Origin: Protaetiibacter sp. SSC-01 | Lineage (GTDB): Bacteria > Actinomycetota > Actinomycetes > Actinomycetales > Microbacteriaceae | DNA: 64,000 bases | Assembly (NCBI RefSeq): GCF_014483895.1 | Contig: NZ_CP059987.1 | Coordinates: 2,852,001 to 2,916,000 of the forward strand | Reading direction: 5' to 3' | Part shown: piece after piece, positions 50,060-57,891 of the stretch | How positions within the stretch are numbered: the stretch's first letter is position 1 | How the letters are laid out: every line of letters starts with the position of its first letter | Position numbers and translations under genes: made by a program | The notes under the pieces: generated by a model | The model's database searches: none | What the model was told of the DNA's origin: nothing | What the model saw: only the letters and a program-made list of their open reading frames with translations

Positions 50060-50932
50060 TCAGCCGCGCAGGGAGATCGTCGTGCGCATCCGCAGCTCGC
50101 GACCGCCTTCGACGTCGGTCGCCTCGAGCGCGACCGTGATGGCCTCGACCGCGTCGAGGCCCGCGAGGTGCGTGCCGCCGCACGGGATGCGCGCCTCCTG
50201 GTCCGGCAGAGCGCACACCCACGTGCGGCGGGCGGAGATCGCGTCGCCGTCGCGCTCGATGCGGACGGACGCGCCCGAGGCGACCCACGCGGCGAGCGCC
50301 GCGTTTGCGCGCGCGGCGACGGCGTCGAGGTCGTCGAGCGCCGTGACGTCGAAGCCCTTCTTCCGCAGCGACTTGCCGATGCGGTAGACGTCGGTCGAGC
50401 CGAACTCCTCGATGCGCGAGGTCTGGATGGCGGCCGCGTCGAAGCCGGGAGCGCCGAGCGCATCCGTCGACACGGCCTTCGTCCAGGCCTCGGCGAGCGC
50501 CGCGTCGAGCGCGAGCGAGGCGAGGTGGCACCCGGTGTGGCCCGCCGAGAGCGCGTGGCGGTAGCCCTCGTCGACGCTCACCTCGACCTCGGCGCCGACC
50601 TCGGGCGCCTCCCCCTCGATGACGTGCCCGACGACGAAGGTCCACTCGGGTGTACCCATCCGCACGGGCAGCTCGCGGCCGAGCAGCAGCTCGCCGTCGT
50701 GGATGCCGCCCGTGACGCCGCCGACGATCTGCGCCTCGGCGGCGCCCCACCGCATCCGTCCGCGGTCGGCGGGCTGGTCGGGCCACGCCGTGTCGACGGG
50801 ATGGAAGGCGGTGCGGTCGAGCACGACGGCCGAGCGCCCGTCGGCGAGCGGCTCGACGTGCAGCACCGTGCCCGTCGAGACGGTGTCGCCGTCGGGATAG
50901 CTGACGCGGGTGTCGGTGGAGGGCAGGGTCAC
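50060..50932 (-). CDS. AlaX-type alanyl-tRNA editing protein
   Basis: A 290-residue trans-editing protein that hydrolyses mischarged Ser- or Gly-tRNA(Ala). A beta-barrel N-terminal part (1-110) resembles the AlaRS editing-domain start (LDRTAFHPV). The zinc ligands are HTGCH (H132, H136) and CGGTH (C251, H255), as in AlaX and ThrRS/AlaRS editing domains. The GTG start at 50932 is supported by TACGGT 6 nt upstream and by the start of conserved sequence; the frame runs further upstream into the next gene without meaning. The length suggests AlaX-M/L size. Confidence 0.87.
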   Translation of the reverse strand: MTLPSTDTRVSYPDGDTVSTGTVLHVEPLADGRSAVVLDRTAFHPVDTAWPDQPADRGRMRWGAAEAQIVGGVTGGIHDGELLLGRELPVRMGTPEWTFVVGHVIEGEAPEVGAEVEVSVDEGYRHALSAGHTGCHLASLALDAALAEAWTKAVSTDALGAPGFDAAAIQTSRIEEFGSTDVYRIGKSLRKKGFDVTALDDLDAVAARANAALAAWVASGASVRIERDGDAISARRTWVCALPDQEARIPCGGTHLAGLDAVEAITVALEATDVEGGRELRMRTTISLRG

Positions 50933-50938
50933 CCTCTC

Positions 50939-50944
50939 ACCGTA
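50939..50944 (-). promoter_or_regulatory. -10 box TACGGT, leaderless AlaX-type gene
   Basis: On the minus strand TACGGT is followed by 6 nt and GTG 50932. The box lies in the 22-nt gap after the upstream gene. Confidence 0.55.
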
Positions 50945-50954
50945 GCCGCGGGCG

Positions 50955-51989
50955 TCAGCGGGCCGACGCTGTGCGCTTGCGACGCCGCCCCTCGACGAGG
51001 AGCGCGCCGACGCCCGCGGCAGCGCAGGCGAGCGCGACCGCGAGAAGTGGAGCGGCGCCCGTCGGCGGCAGCTCGTTCGCCGCGGCAGCGACGGACGGCG
51101 CGGGACTCGGCGCGGGTGCCGCGTTGACGGTGACGGTGACGACCGCGGATCCGTTCTGCCACCCATCGGACGCGGAGAACGCGATGAGCGCGGTGCCCGA
51201 CGACCCCGCCGGCGGGGTGTAGACGCAGTCGGAGCCGCCCGTGGGCGTGCAGACGACGGTTCCCCCGATGCCGCCGACCGAGTCGATCGCGAAGGTGAGC
51301 GCGTCGCCGTCGGCGTCGGTGGCGGACAGCGTGATTGGCACGGCGACCTCGGCCGTGGTGGTCGCCGTGGAGTCGGATGCGTCGGGCGCCACATTGGCGT
51401 CGACGAGCAGCCGAGCGCCGAAGTAGCACAGCGGGTCGCCGCCGGTGCTGTCGGCCGCGGTGAGAATCCAGTTGCCCGCCGCCGTCTCGCCGTCGAAGAC
51501 CGAGAGGGGCTGGGTGGGACGGAACGTGCCCGTGGCAGGAAGGCCGGAGAGGGTGCCCGGCGCCTCGTCGTCGAGGTGGACCTGCACGCGCCCCCCGTAT
51601 CCGATGTCGAAATAGGTACCGGCGGCGATGAGACTGACGACCGTTCCGGTGGGCGAGGTGAGCGCGAAGGAGAGCTCCTCGTTCCACACTGCGCCGCCAC
51701 CCGATGCGAGAGGCTCGCACGAGCCGAGCCCGCCGTCGTCGATCTTGGCGAAGTCCACCACGATGTCGACGTCCGTGACGATCCCGTCACTGGAGATCGC
51801 GATCGTGCGGGGCGTCAGGCCCATGTCCACCACTGCGGGGGTGGTGTCCGTGCCCTCGACGATCTGGGCGGTCGCCGGTGTGGCGACGAGCAGGAAGGCT
51901 GCGGTCGCGGCGGCGACGAGCCCGCCGTTGAGCGCACGGCGGCGCGTGGCAGGCGTCGGGAACCCTTCGATGTGGCCTCGGGTCGCCAC
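50955..51989 (-). CDS. LPPTG-anchored surface protein with P/Homo B-like domain
   Basis: A 344-residue exported protein. The signal peptide spans about 1-42 (RRRALNGGLVAAATAAFLLVATPATA). A proprotein-convertase P-domain-like beta-sandwich follows (about 60-205, with IVVDFAKIDDGGLGSC, SPTGTVVSLIAAG and GNWILTAADSTGGD). Next is a cadherin-like domain (about 210-290, ATDADGDALTFAIDS, VYTPPAGSSG). The C-terminus has LPPTG at 307-311, a membrane helix and EGRRRKRTASAR, a classical sortase signal unlike the LAxTG forms elsewhere in the window. GTG 51989 follows TAGCTT by 6 nt. No protease domain is attached, so a binding or adhesion role is more likely. Confidence 0.8.
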   Translation of the reverse strand: MATRGHIEGFPTPATRRRALNGGLVAAATAAFLLVATPATAQIVEGTDTTPAVVDMGLTPRTIAISSDGIVTDVDIVVDFAKIDDGGLGSCEPLASGGGAVWNEELSFALTSPTGTVVSLIAAGTYFDIGYGGRVQVHLDDEAPGTLSGLPATGTFRPTQPLSVFDGETAAGNWILTAADSTGGDPLCYFGARLLVDANVAPDASDSTATTTAEVAVPITLSATDADGDALTFAIDSVGGIGGTVVCTPTGGSDCVYTPPAGSSGTALIAFSASDGWQNGSAVVTVTVNAAPAPSPAPSVAAAANELPPTGAAPLLAVALACAAAGVGALLVEGRRRKRTASAR

Positions 51990-51995
51990 GAGGCA

Positions 51996-52001
51996 AAGCT
52001 A
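51996..52001 (-). promoter_or_regulatory. -10 box TAGCTT, leaderless P-domain gene
   Basis: On the minus strand TAGCTT is followed by 6 nt and GTG 51989. Confidence 0.5.
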
Positions 52002-52022
52002 GCAGTGCTCAGCGGGCCCGCT

Positions 52023-53228
52023 TCACGCGAGGAAGTCGGCGAGCCCCTCGAGCAGGCGGTCGACCTCCTCGGCGGTCGTGTAGGGCGCGAGGCCCGCGCG
52101 CAGACCGCCCGTGTCGCCGAGCCCGAGGGCACGCGACGCCTCGAGCGCGTAGAAGTTGCCGGCTGGCGCGTGCACCTCGCGCGCGGCGAGGAACTCGGAT
52201 GCCTCGGCCGCCGAGCGCCCCTCGAACGTCATGAGGGTGGTCGGCGTGCGCTCGGCCGCGCGCGACCACACCGTGACGCGGTCGCCGAGCTCGGCGAGCC
52301 CCGCCTCGAGCCGCGCGCGGAGCGCCGACTCGTGCGCGTGCAGGGCACGGAACGACGCCGCGAGCGCCCCGCGACGGGTGGTCGCATCCGACGGGGCGAG
52401 CGAGGCGAGCACCTCGACGGCGGCCGTGACGCCCGCCATGAGCTCGTACGGGAGCGTGCCGAACTCGAAGCGCTCGGGCACGACGTCGGTCGAGGGCGCG
52501 AGCTTGTCGGGGCGGATCGTCTCGAGCAGCGCGGGGTCCGCGCCGAGCACGGCGCAGTGCGGGCCGAGGAACTTGTACGGCGAGCACACGACGAAGTCGG
52601 CGCCGAGCGCTTCGCGGTCGACGAGGTGGTGGGCGGCGTAGTGCACCGCGTCGACGTAGACGAGCGCGCCCTGCGCGTGGGCGGCATCTGCGATCGCCCG
52701 CACGGGCGGCATCGTGCCGATCAGGTTCGACGCGGCGGTGACGGCGACGACCTTCGTGCGCTCGGAGAGCACCTCGGCGAGGTCGTCGAGCAGCAGCTCG
52801 CCCGTGGCCGGGTCGAGGTGGATCCAGCGCACCGTGGCGCCCGTGCGCTCGGCCGCCTGCACCCACGGGCGCACGTTCGAGTCGTGGTCGAGGCGCGTGA
52901 CGACGACCTCGTCGCCGGGGCCCCAGCTCCGCGAGAGGTGCCGCGAGAAGTCGTAGGCGAGTTGCGTGGCGCTGCGGCCGTAGACGACGCCGGATGCCGA
53001 CACGCCGAGCAGGTCGCCGACCGCCTCGCGCATCGCGACCACGGCATCCGTCGCGTTGCGCTCGGACACGATCGCCGAGCCGCGGTTCGAGAGCGGACCC
53101 GTGAGCGTGCGCGCAATCGCCTCGCCGACCTCGAGGGGCGTCTGCGTGCCGCCGGGCCCGTCGAAGTGGGCGACGCCCGTGGCGAGGGCGGGGAAACGGC
53201 CGCGGAGGGCGGCGACATCGAACGACAT
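52023..53228 (-). CDS. Cysteine desulfurase-like class V aminotransferase
   Basis: A 401-residue PLP enzyme of fold type I. The Schiff-base Lys is K219 in CSPYKFLGPH, the cofactor Asp and His are in YVDAVHYAAH (D193, H196), and the glycine-rich start is FDGPGGTQTPLEV. The family (often annotated 'cysteine desulfurase-like', close to CsdA/isopenicillin epimerase) is broad, and no active-site Cys loop of IscS type is seen, so the substrate is uncertain. A weak GGAG precedes ATG 53228. It is 14 nt downstream of the phosphoesterase gene and could be cotranscribed with it, though no functional link is obvious. Confidence 0.82.
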   Translation of the reverse strand: MSFDVAALRGRFPALATGVAHFDGPGGTQTPLEVGEAIARTLTGPLSNRGSAIVSERNATDAVVAMREAVGDLLGVSASGVVYGRSATQLAYDFSRHLSRSWGPGDEVVVTRLDHDSNVRPWVQAAERTGATVRWIHLDPATGELLLDDLAEVLSERTKVVAVTAASNLIGTMPPVRAIADAAHAQGALVYVDAVHYAAHHLVDREALGADFVVCSPYKFLGPHCAVLGADPALLETIRPDKLAPSTDVVPERFEFGTLPYELMAGVTAAVEVLASLAPSDATTRRGALAASFRALHAHESALRARLEAGLAELGDRVTVWSRAAERTPTTLMTFEGRSAAEASEFLAAREVHAPAGNFYALEASRALGLGDTGGLRAGLAPYTTAEEVDRLLEGLADFLA

Positions 53229-53242
53229 GGTGCTCCGGGTTG

Positions 53243-54982
53243 TCAGGGTGTGGGTGTCGGGGTGGGGGCGGGGGTCGGCGTGGGCGTGCCGGTGGGTGCG
53301 CGTTCGGCGCCGAACAGCCCCGTGCCGTACTTCGCGAGCGCCTCGTAGGCGTCGCCGTAGGTCTGCGGATCGAGGTGCTCGGGGTTGCCGTACTTCGCGA
53401 GCAGCAACCCGATGAGCCCCTGCGCGGGCGGGCTGAGCGGCTTGTCCTTGTGGGCGTTGCCCGGATGCGGCGACTCGGCCTGCGGGTTCGGCGGCAGGTA
53501 CTGCGGGGTCGTCGTGGGCCACGTCGACGGGTCGCGCGGGGCGGTGAGGTTGACGGCGTTGAAGAGCGGCGTCGCGGTCTCGTCGCGGCGGCTGAGCGGC
53601 TCGAGTCCGTGCAGCCTGTCGAGAGTCGCCGCGACCGAGCCGTGGTGCATGAGGTCGTGCACGATCGTGCCTCGTGCGGTCCAGGCAGACACCGCGATCG
53701 CCGGCACACGGCATCCGAGCCGGTCGAACGCGAAGCCCATCTCGCCCGCGCCGCTGTCGTCGGGCGGCGCCTCGCGCGGAGGCGGCACGTGGTCGTAGGT
53801 GCCGCCGTGCTCGTCGAAGGTGATGAGCAGCATCGTGTTGAGGGCGTTCGAGCCCGATGCCGCCGCGCTCGCGCGGATCGCCGAGTACACCTCGTGCACG
53901 AGCAGCTCGCCCGCCCGCACGTCCGAGATCGCCGAGTCGACGACCTCCGTGCCATCGACGTCGCTCTCGCGCATCGTGCCGAACGCGGGGTGGAAGTCGT
54001 TGTGGTTGTAGGTCATGCGCGGCTCGATGAACGCGTACGCGGGCAGCTGCCCCTGGGCGACGTCGTCATAGAACTGCTGCATCGTGGCGAAGTGGCCGGT
54101 CTTCCAGTACCGCTCGAGGGCCGGCGCGTGCAGCACGCCCGTGAGCGACACGAGCTGCAGCTCGTCGTAGTAGATGCGCCAGTCGACGCCCGCATCCTCG
54201 AGGCGGTTGAAGATCGTCGGCGCCGCGGGGGCGTCGAGCCACTTGCGGTAGCCGCCGCCCTCCTTGTTGGTCACGAAGCCGTGCGAGGTGCCGGCGTGGA
54301 AGAACGACCGGTTGCAGAAGGTCTGGCTCGGCACGGCCGCGAACCAGTGGTCGTAGACGGCGAACTCGCGCGCGAGCGTCGACAGCACGGGCAGCATCGC
54401 GGGCGTGAAGGCGCCCATGACGCGGCCGAGCTCGTCGTTCGTCGGCTTCTTCTTGGCGCCCTTCACCTCGGTCCAGTTGATGGCGTAGTCGGTGACGAAG
54501 CCGTCCATCGTCGGATGCGCGTCGTCGGCGGGCGCGTTGACGGGCGGGTCGACGACGTTGAAGAGCTGCGTGTTGACGTGCGGATAGGGCTCCCCCGGGT
54601 CGGGGTTCGGCGACGCCATGATCTCGTCGGTCGTGCCCGTGTACGGATGCGCGGGGATGCGCGTGCCGTCGGGCGCCGCGTTCGCGTAGTCGCCGAAGGC
54701 GAGGCCCTCGAACTCCGCCCCCTCGGGCACGGTCTCGGCGTCGTAGAGGTAGCCGAGCAGGTTGTCGAAGGAGCGGTTCTCACCCATGAGCACGACGAGG
54801 TGGGCGAAGCCGGGCGCCGTCTCCTGGTCGGGCACGGGGAGCGCCTCGCGGGCCCCGAACTCGTGCCCGATGGCCGCCCCCGCGCCCGCGCCGACGACGA
54901 CCCCGGCCGCCGCGGCACCGCCGACGCGCAGGAAGTCCCGGCGGCTCGCGCCGCGCTCCGGTTCCCGCTCCTCGCCGCCCAC
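53243..54982 (-). CDS. Tat-exported phosphoesterase family protein (phospholipase C/acid phosphatase-like)
   Basis: A 579-residue enzyme of the alkaline-phosphatase superfamily. A twin-arginine signal (SRRDFLRVGGAAAAGVVVG, about 13-33) directs export of the folded protein. The catalytic metal-binding motif VVLMGENRSFDNLLGYL has the conserved Glu-Asn of the phosphoesterase family. Further ligands are in FDEHGGTYDHVPPP and the VSAWTARG region. The C-terminus is a Pro-Thr-rich tail (TPTPTPAPTPTPTP), which could span the wall. Members cleave phospholipids or phosphomonoesters; which applies here is open. GTG 54982 is the first start before the Tat signal and is divergent from the DUF2470 gene. 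Confidence 0.85.
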   Translation of the reverse strand: MGGEEREPERGASRRDFLRVGGAAAAGVVVGAGAGAAIGHEFGAREALPVPDQETAPGFAHLVVLMGENRSFDNLLGYLYDAETVPEGAEFEGLAFGDYANAAPDGTRIPAHPYTGTTDEIMASPNPDPGEPYPHVNTQLFNVVDPPVNAPADDAHPTMDGFVTDYAINWTEVKGAKKKPTNDELGRVMGAFTPAMLPVLSTLAREFAVYDHWFAAVPSQTFCNRSFFHAGTSHGFVTNKEGGGYRKWLDAPAAPTIFNRLEDAGVDWRIYYDELQLVSLTGVLHAPALERYWKTGHFATMQQFYDDVAQGQLPAYAFIEPRMTYNHNDFHPAFGTMRESDVDGTEVVDSAISDVRAGELLVHEVYSAIRASAAASGSNALNTMLLITFDEHGGTYDHVPPPREAPPDDSGAGEMGFAFDRLGCRVPAIAVSAWTARGTIVHDLMHHGSVAATLDRLHGLEPLSRRDETATPLFNAVNLTAPRDPSTWPTTTPQYLPPNPQAESPHPGNAHKDKPLSPPAQGLIGLLLAKYGNPEHLDPQTYGDAYEALAKYGTGLFGAERAPTGTPTPTPAPTPTPTP

Positions 54983-55021
54983 GCGACCATCCCATCAGAC
55001 GGCGATCAGGTGGGGGTGGAT

Positions 55022-55027
55022 TACCGT
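55022..55027 (+). promoter_or_regulatory. -10 box TACCGT, leaderless DUF2470 gene
   Basis: TACCGT is followed by 6 nt and GTG 55034, which decides this start over far-upstream codons in the same open frame. Confidence 0.6.
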
Positions 55028-55033
55028 GGGCAC

Positions 55034-55333
55034 GTGACCGTTTTCTCCCCCGAGGTCGTCGCCGCCGTTCTGCACCACATGAACGACGACCACACCGACG
55101 ACAACATCCTGATCGTGCGCGCCTTCGCGGGTCGGGATCCCGAGTCGGCCCGCATGATCGACCTCGACCACCGCGGTGGAACGTGGCGTTACACGATCGA
55201 CGGCGAGGACTCCGAGCTGCACCTCCCCTGGTCGCGCGAGCTCACCGAGCGCCCCGAGATCCGCCGCGAGATCGTCGGGCTCTACGATGCCGCCTGCAGC
55301 AAGCTCGGCGTCGAGCCCCGTCCGCACGAGTAG
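55034..55333 (+). CDS. DUF2470 domain protein (HugZ C-terminal-like)
   Basis: A 99-residue protein consisting of one DUF2470 domain: FSPEVVAAVLHHMNDDHTDD with the conserved His-Met-Asn-Asp-Asp-His, then ARMIDLDHRGGTWRY. The same domain forms the C-terminal part of HugZ-type heme utilisation proteins, and here a heme oxygenase follows within 500 nt. A role in heme or pyridoxamine-oxidase-like chemistry is therefore plausible but unproven. The next gene starts 7 nt after its stop, so the two are likely cotranscribed. Confidence 0.8.
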   Translation: MTVFSPEVVAAVLHHMNDDHTDDNILIVRAFAGRDPESARMIDLDHRGGTWRYTIDGEDSELHLPWSRELTERPEIRREIVGLYDAACSKLGVEPRPHE

Positions 55334-55340
55334 GCACGCG

Positions 55341-55769
55341 GTGACCCCGAACCGGATCGCGTCGGCGGCAGGAGCCGTCGTGTTCGCGGTCGTCGGGGTC
55401 TGGGGTCTCGTGCTCGTGCTCGACCCGACGCTCGACCCCGAGGTCGGCGCGCTCGTGTTCGGCCTCGTCGGCACGAACCTCGCCCTCGCCGTCGTGCACC
55501 TCGTGCTCGCCGCGGCTCTCGCCGTGGGTGCCGTGCGGGGCGAGCGCCTCTCCCGCCCCGTCAACGTCGGCGTCGGCACGGTGCTGTTCGTGCTCGGGCT
55601 GTTCGGGCTCTTCGCGGTCGGCACCCCCGTCAATGTGCTCGCCCTCAACGGCGCGGCGAACCTCCTGCACTTCGCCACGTCATCCGCTCTGCTCGCCACA
55701 GGGCTCGGGGCGGCGCGGGCGGATGCGGCGCAGGCGCCCGGGACGGATGCGGCGCGCCGGGCGGACTAG
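55341..55769 (+). CDS. DUF4383 small membrane protein
   Basis: A 142-residue protein with four predicted membrane helices. The conserved DUF4383 features are the His-containing helices TNLALAVVHLVLAAAL and NGAANLLHFATSSALLA. GTG 55341 starts 7 nt after the DUF2470 stop. The function is unknown. It lies between a heme-linked DUF2470 protein and heme oxygenase; whether it is part of that pathway cannot be told. Confidence 0.75.
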   Translation: MTPNRIASAAGAVVFAVVGVWGLVLVLDPTLDPEVGALVFGLVGTNLALAVVHLVLAAALAVGAVRGERLSRPVNVGVGTVLFVLGLFGLFAVGTPVNVLALNGAANLLHFATSSALLATGLGAARADAAQAPGTDAARRAD

Positions 55770-55794
55770 CGCGAACCTTCAGTCAGTCATAAGC

Positions 55795-55813
55795 TAAGGG
55801 AAACCTAACCTCA
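55795..55813 (+). promoter_or_regulatory. DtxR/IdeR-like iron box upstream of heme oxygenase
   Basis: The 19 bases at 55795-55813 match the consensus TTAGGTTAGSCTAACCTAA at 14 positions, with the right half (CCTAACCTCA) nearly perfect. It is the most A+T-rich stretch nearby and abuts the Shine-Dalgarno AAGGAG (55813-55818). Iron-bound repressor would be expected to shut off the gene. Confidence 0.7.
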
Positions 55814-55823
55814 AGGAGTTCCC

Positions 55824-56471
55824 GTGTCCGTGCTGCCCTTCTCCCAGGCTCTCCGCGAGCGCACCTGGACCGGACACTCCGACAGCGAGGGCGCCGGCTT
55901 CATGACCGACCTCATGAAGGGCGAGGGCACGCGCGACGACTACGTGGCGCTCGTCGTGCAGCACTACTTCATCTACGAGGCGCTCGAGGCCGCCGAGGCG
56001 ATCTTCGCCGGCGACCCGATCGTGGCCCAGTTCGCGACGCCGCGGCTCACGCGCCTCCCCGCACTCGAGGCCGACCTCGAGTTCCTCCTCGGCGCCGACT
56101 GGCGCGACGCGATCACGCCGCTCCCCACGACCATCGAGTACGTCGACCGCATCCGCCAGGTGGCCGACGAGCGCTGGGCCGGCGGCTTCGTCGCGCACCA
56201 CTACACGCGCTACCTCGGCGACCTCTCGGGCGGCCAGTTCATCGGCAAGGTCATGGCGCGTCGCTTCGGCTTCGAGACCAACGGCATCGGCTTCTACCTC
56301 TTCGACGAGATCGCCGACCCGCAGGAGTTCAAGCAGACGTACCGCGACGAGCTCGACCGCGTGGAGTGGGACGAGGCCGAGCGCGAGCGCGTCATCGACG
56401 AAGTGCTGCTCGCCTACCGCTTCAACACGGAGCTCTTCGAGGACCTCGCGCGCGCGAAGGCCGCCGCCTAA
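55824..56471 (+). CDS. Heme oxygenase (biliverdin-producing)
   Basis: A 215-residue all-helical enzyme that opens heme to biliverdin, CO and iron. H18 in RERTWTGHSDSEGAGFM aligns with the proximal heme ligand of corynebacterial HmuO (TAQAHEKAEHSTFM). The distal-helix signature HHYTRYLGDLSGGQ is intact, as is GIGFYLFDEIADP with the later FNTELFEDL. It has a good Shine-Dalgarno sequence (AAGGAG, 5 nt before GTG 55824), unlike its leaderless neighbours, and a DtxR-like iron box immediately upstream. Iron scavenging from heme under iron limitation is the likely job. Confidence 0.93.
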   Translation: MSVLPFSQALRERTWTGHSDSEGAGFMTDLMKGEGTRDDYVALVVQHYFIYEALEAAEAIFAGDPIVAQFATPRLTRLPALEADLEFLLGADWRDAITPLPTTIEYVDRIRQVADERWAGGFVAHHYTRYLGDLSGGQFIGKVMARRFGFETNGIGFYLFDEIADPQEFKQTYRDELDRVEWDEAERERVIDEVLLAYRFNTELFEDLARAKAAA

Positions 56472-56482
56472 GCGCACCACTC

Positions 56483-56520
56483 AGCTGGTCGAGGAGCGCC
56501 GCGAAGCGACGCGTCTCGAG
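56483..56520 (+). repeat. Partial copy of the TTGAGTAGCGCC-type intergenic repeat
   Basis: CAGCTGGTCGAGGAGCGCCG followed by a short variable part and GCGTCTCGAG matches one arm of the repeats at 58836-59292 (TGGTTGAGTAGCGCCG ... GCGTATCGAGACC). It lies between the convergent heme oxygenase and helicase genes. Confidence 0.7.
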
Positions 56521-56539
56521 CCCCCCCCGCCGCCGGCTC

Positions 56540-57832
56540 CTACGCCTGGATGCCCGGGATCGGCTTCGCGCCCTGCATGAACCGTCGCACGTTGTCGTCG
56601 ACGATGATGTCGGACGGGCGCAGCGGGCGCGACAAGTAGAGGCCGTCGAGCGCCGTCAGCCGGCTGAGGGCGACGTACGTCTGCCCCGGCGCGAACGAGC
56701 GCTGCCCCAGGTCGACGATCGCGCGGTCGTAGCTCTTGCCCTGCGACTTGTGGATCGTGACCGCCCACGCGAGCCGCAGCGGGAACTGCGTGAACTCGGC
56801 CACGACATCCTTCGTCAGCTGCTTCGTGACCGGTGAGTAGCTGTACCTGTAGCGCTCCCACGTGACGGGCGCGACGGTGTGCCGCTCGCCGTCGATGTCG
56901 ACGGTGACGTCGTCGGCGATCTTCACGACCTCGCCGATCGTGCCGTTCACCCAGCGCCCCTCGCCGCCCGCGTCGTTGCGCAGGAACATGACCTGCGCGC
57001 CGACCTTGAGCTCGAGGCGCTCGTCGGCCGGGAAGGCACGGCCCCCGAAGTCGCCGTTGACGTCGGCGACGGCCGTGAGGGCGCGGCCGGGGAGCCGGGC
57101 GAGCGCCGACTGGTTGATGCGCGTGACCGTGTGGTTGGTGGTCGCGAGGGTGATCGTGCCGTCGTCGGGCGCCGTGCGCGCACCGACCGAGTTGAGCCTG
57201 CCCGCCATCTCGGCCGTCACCATGCCGTAGCGCACGGCGTTGAGCAGCTGCTTGAACTCGAGCTCGTGCTGGCGATGGATGGTGCCGAGCTCGTAGATCG
57301 TGAGGTCGGCCTCCTCCCACACGCGCGCGTCGAAGAACCACAGCGAGCGGTAGCGGTCGGCGAAGTAGGCGCGCTCATCCGCGTCGCCCGGCACGGGGGC
57401 GAGCTGGAACGGGTCGCCGAAGAGCACGAGCTGCACGCCGCCGAAGGGCTCGTGGGGCTTCTGACGCGCCTGGCGCAGGCTGCGGTCCATCGCGTCGAGC
57501 AGGTCGGCGTTGACCATCGACACCTCGTCGACCACGAGCGTCTCGATCGTGTTGAGCAGCTTCTTGAGCTCGGCCGACTGCTCGATTTCGTGGTCGGCGA
57601 TGACCCCGATCGGCAGACGGAAGAGCGAGTGGATGGTCTGGCCGCCCACGTTGAGCGCCGCGACCCCCGTGGGTGCGCAGATCACGAGCTGCTTCGAGGT
57701 GTTCCACGCGAGGTACTCGAGCAGCGTCGACTTGCCGGTGCCCGCGCGCCCCGTGACGAAGACGTGGTCGCGCGTCGTCTCGATCGCCTCGAACACGGCT
57801 CGCTGTTCGGGGGCGAGATCGGTGCGGGGCAT
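56540..57832 (-). CDS. Pif1-like superfamily 1 helicase / AAA ATPase
   Basis: A 430-residue ATPase. The Walker A motif is VTGRAGTGKST (about 26-36), motif Ia is CAPTGVAALNVGGQTIHSLF and Walker B is LVVDEVSMVN. Motif III is LVLFGDPFQLAPV, followed later by RNDAGGEGRWVNGT (nucleic acid binding). Motifs V and VI are WAVTIHKSQGKSYDRAIVDL and QTYVALSRLTALDGLYL. This is the Pif1/RecD2-like set, and the GAT(F/W)HSLF-type motif and SQG favour Pif1-like. It probably unwinds DNA in repair or at secondary structures. The start codon (complement of 57830-57832) fits the family; it is divergent from the following gene. Confidence 0.87.
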   Translation of the reverse strand: MPRTDLAPEQRAVFEAIETTRDHVFVTGRAGTGKSTLLEYLAWNTSKQLVICAPTGVAALNVGGQTIHSLFRLPIGVIADHEIEQSAELKKLLNTIETLVVDEVSMVNADLLDAMDRSLRQARQKPHEPFGGVQLVLFGDPFQLAPVPGDADERAYFADRYRSLWFFDARVWEEADLTIYELGTIHRQHELEFKQLLNAVRYGMVTAEMAGRLNSVGARTAPDDGTITLATTNHTVTRINQSALARLPGRALTAVADVNGDFGGRAFPADERLELKVGAQVMFLRNDAGGEGRWVNGTIGEVVKIADDVTVDIDGERHTVAPVTWERYRYSYSPVTKQLTKDVVAEFTQFPLRLAWAVTIHKSQGKSYDRAIVDLGQRSFAPGQTYVALSRLTALDGLYLSRPLRPSDIIVDDNVRRFMQGAKPIPGIQA

Positions 57833-57891
57833 CCCAGCAGGTTAACCGAGCCGCGGCCGGTCGGTCGCACGGGCGCGGCAGAATGTGGGGG

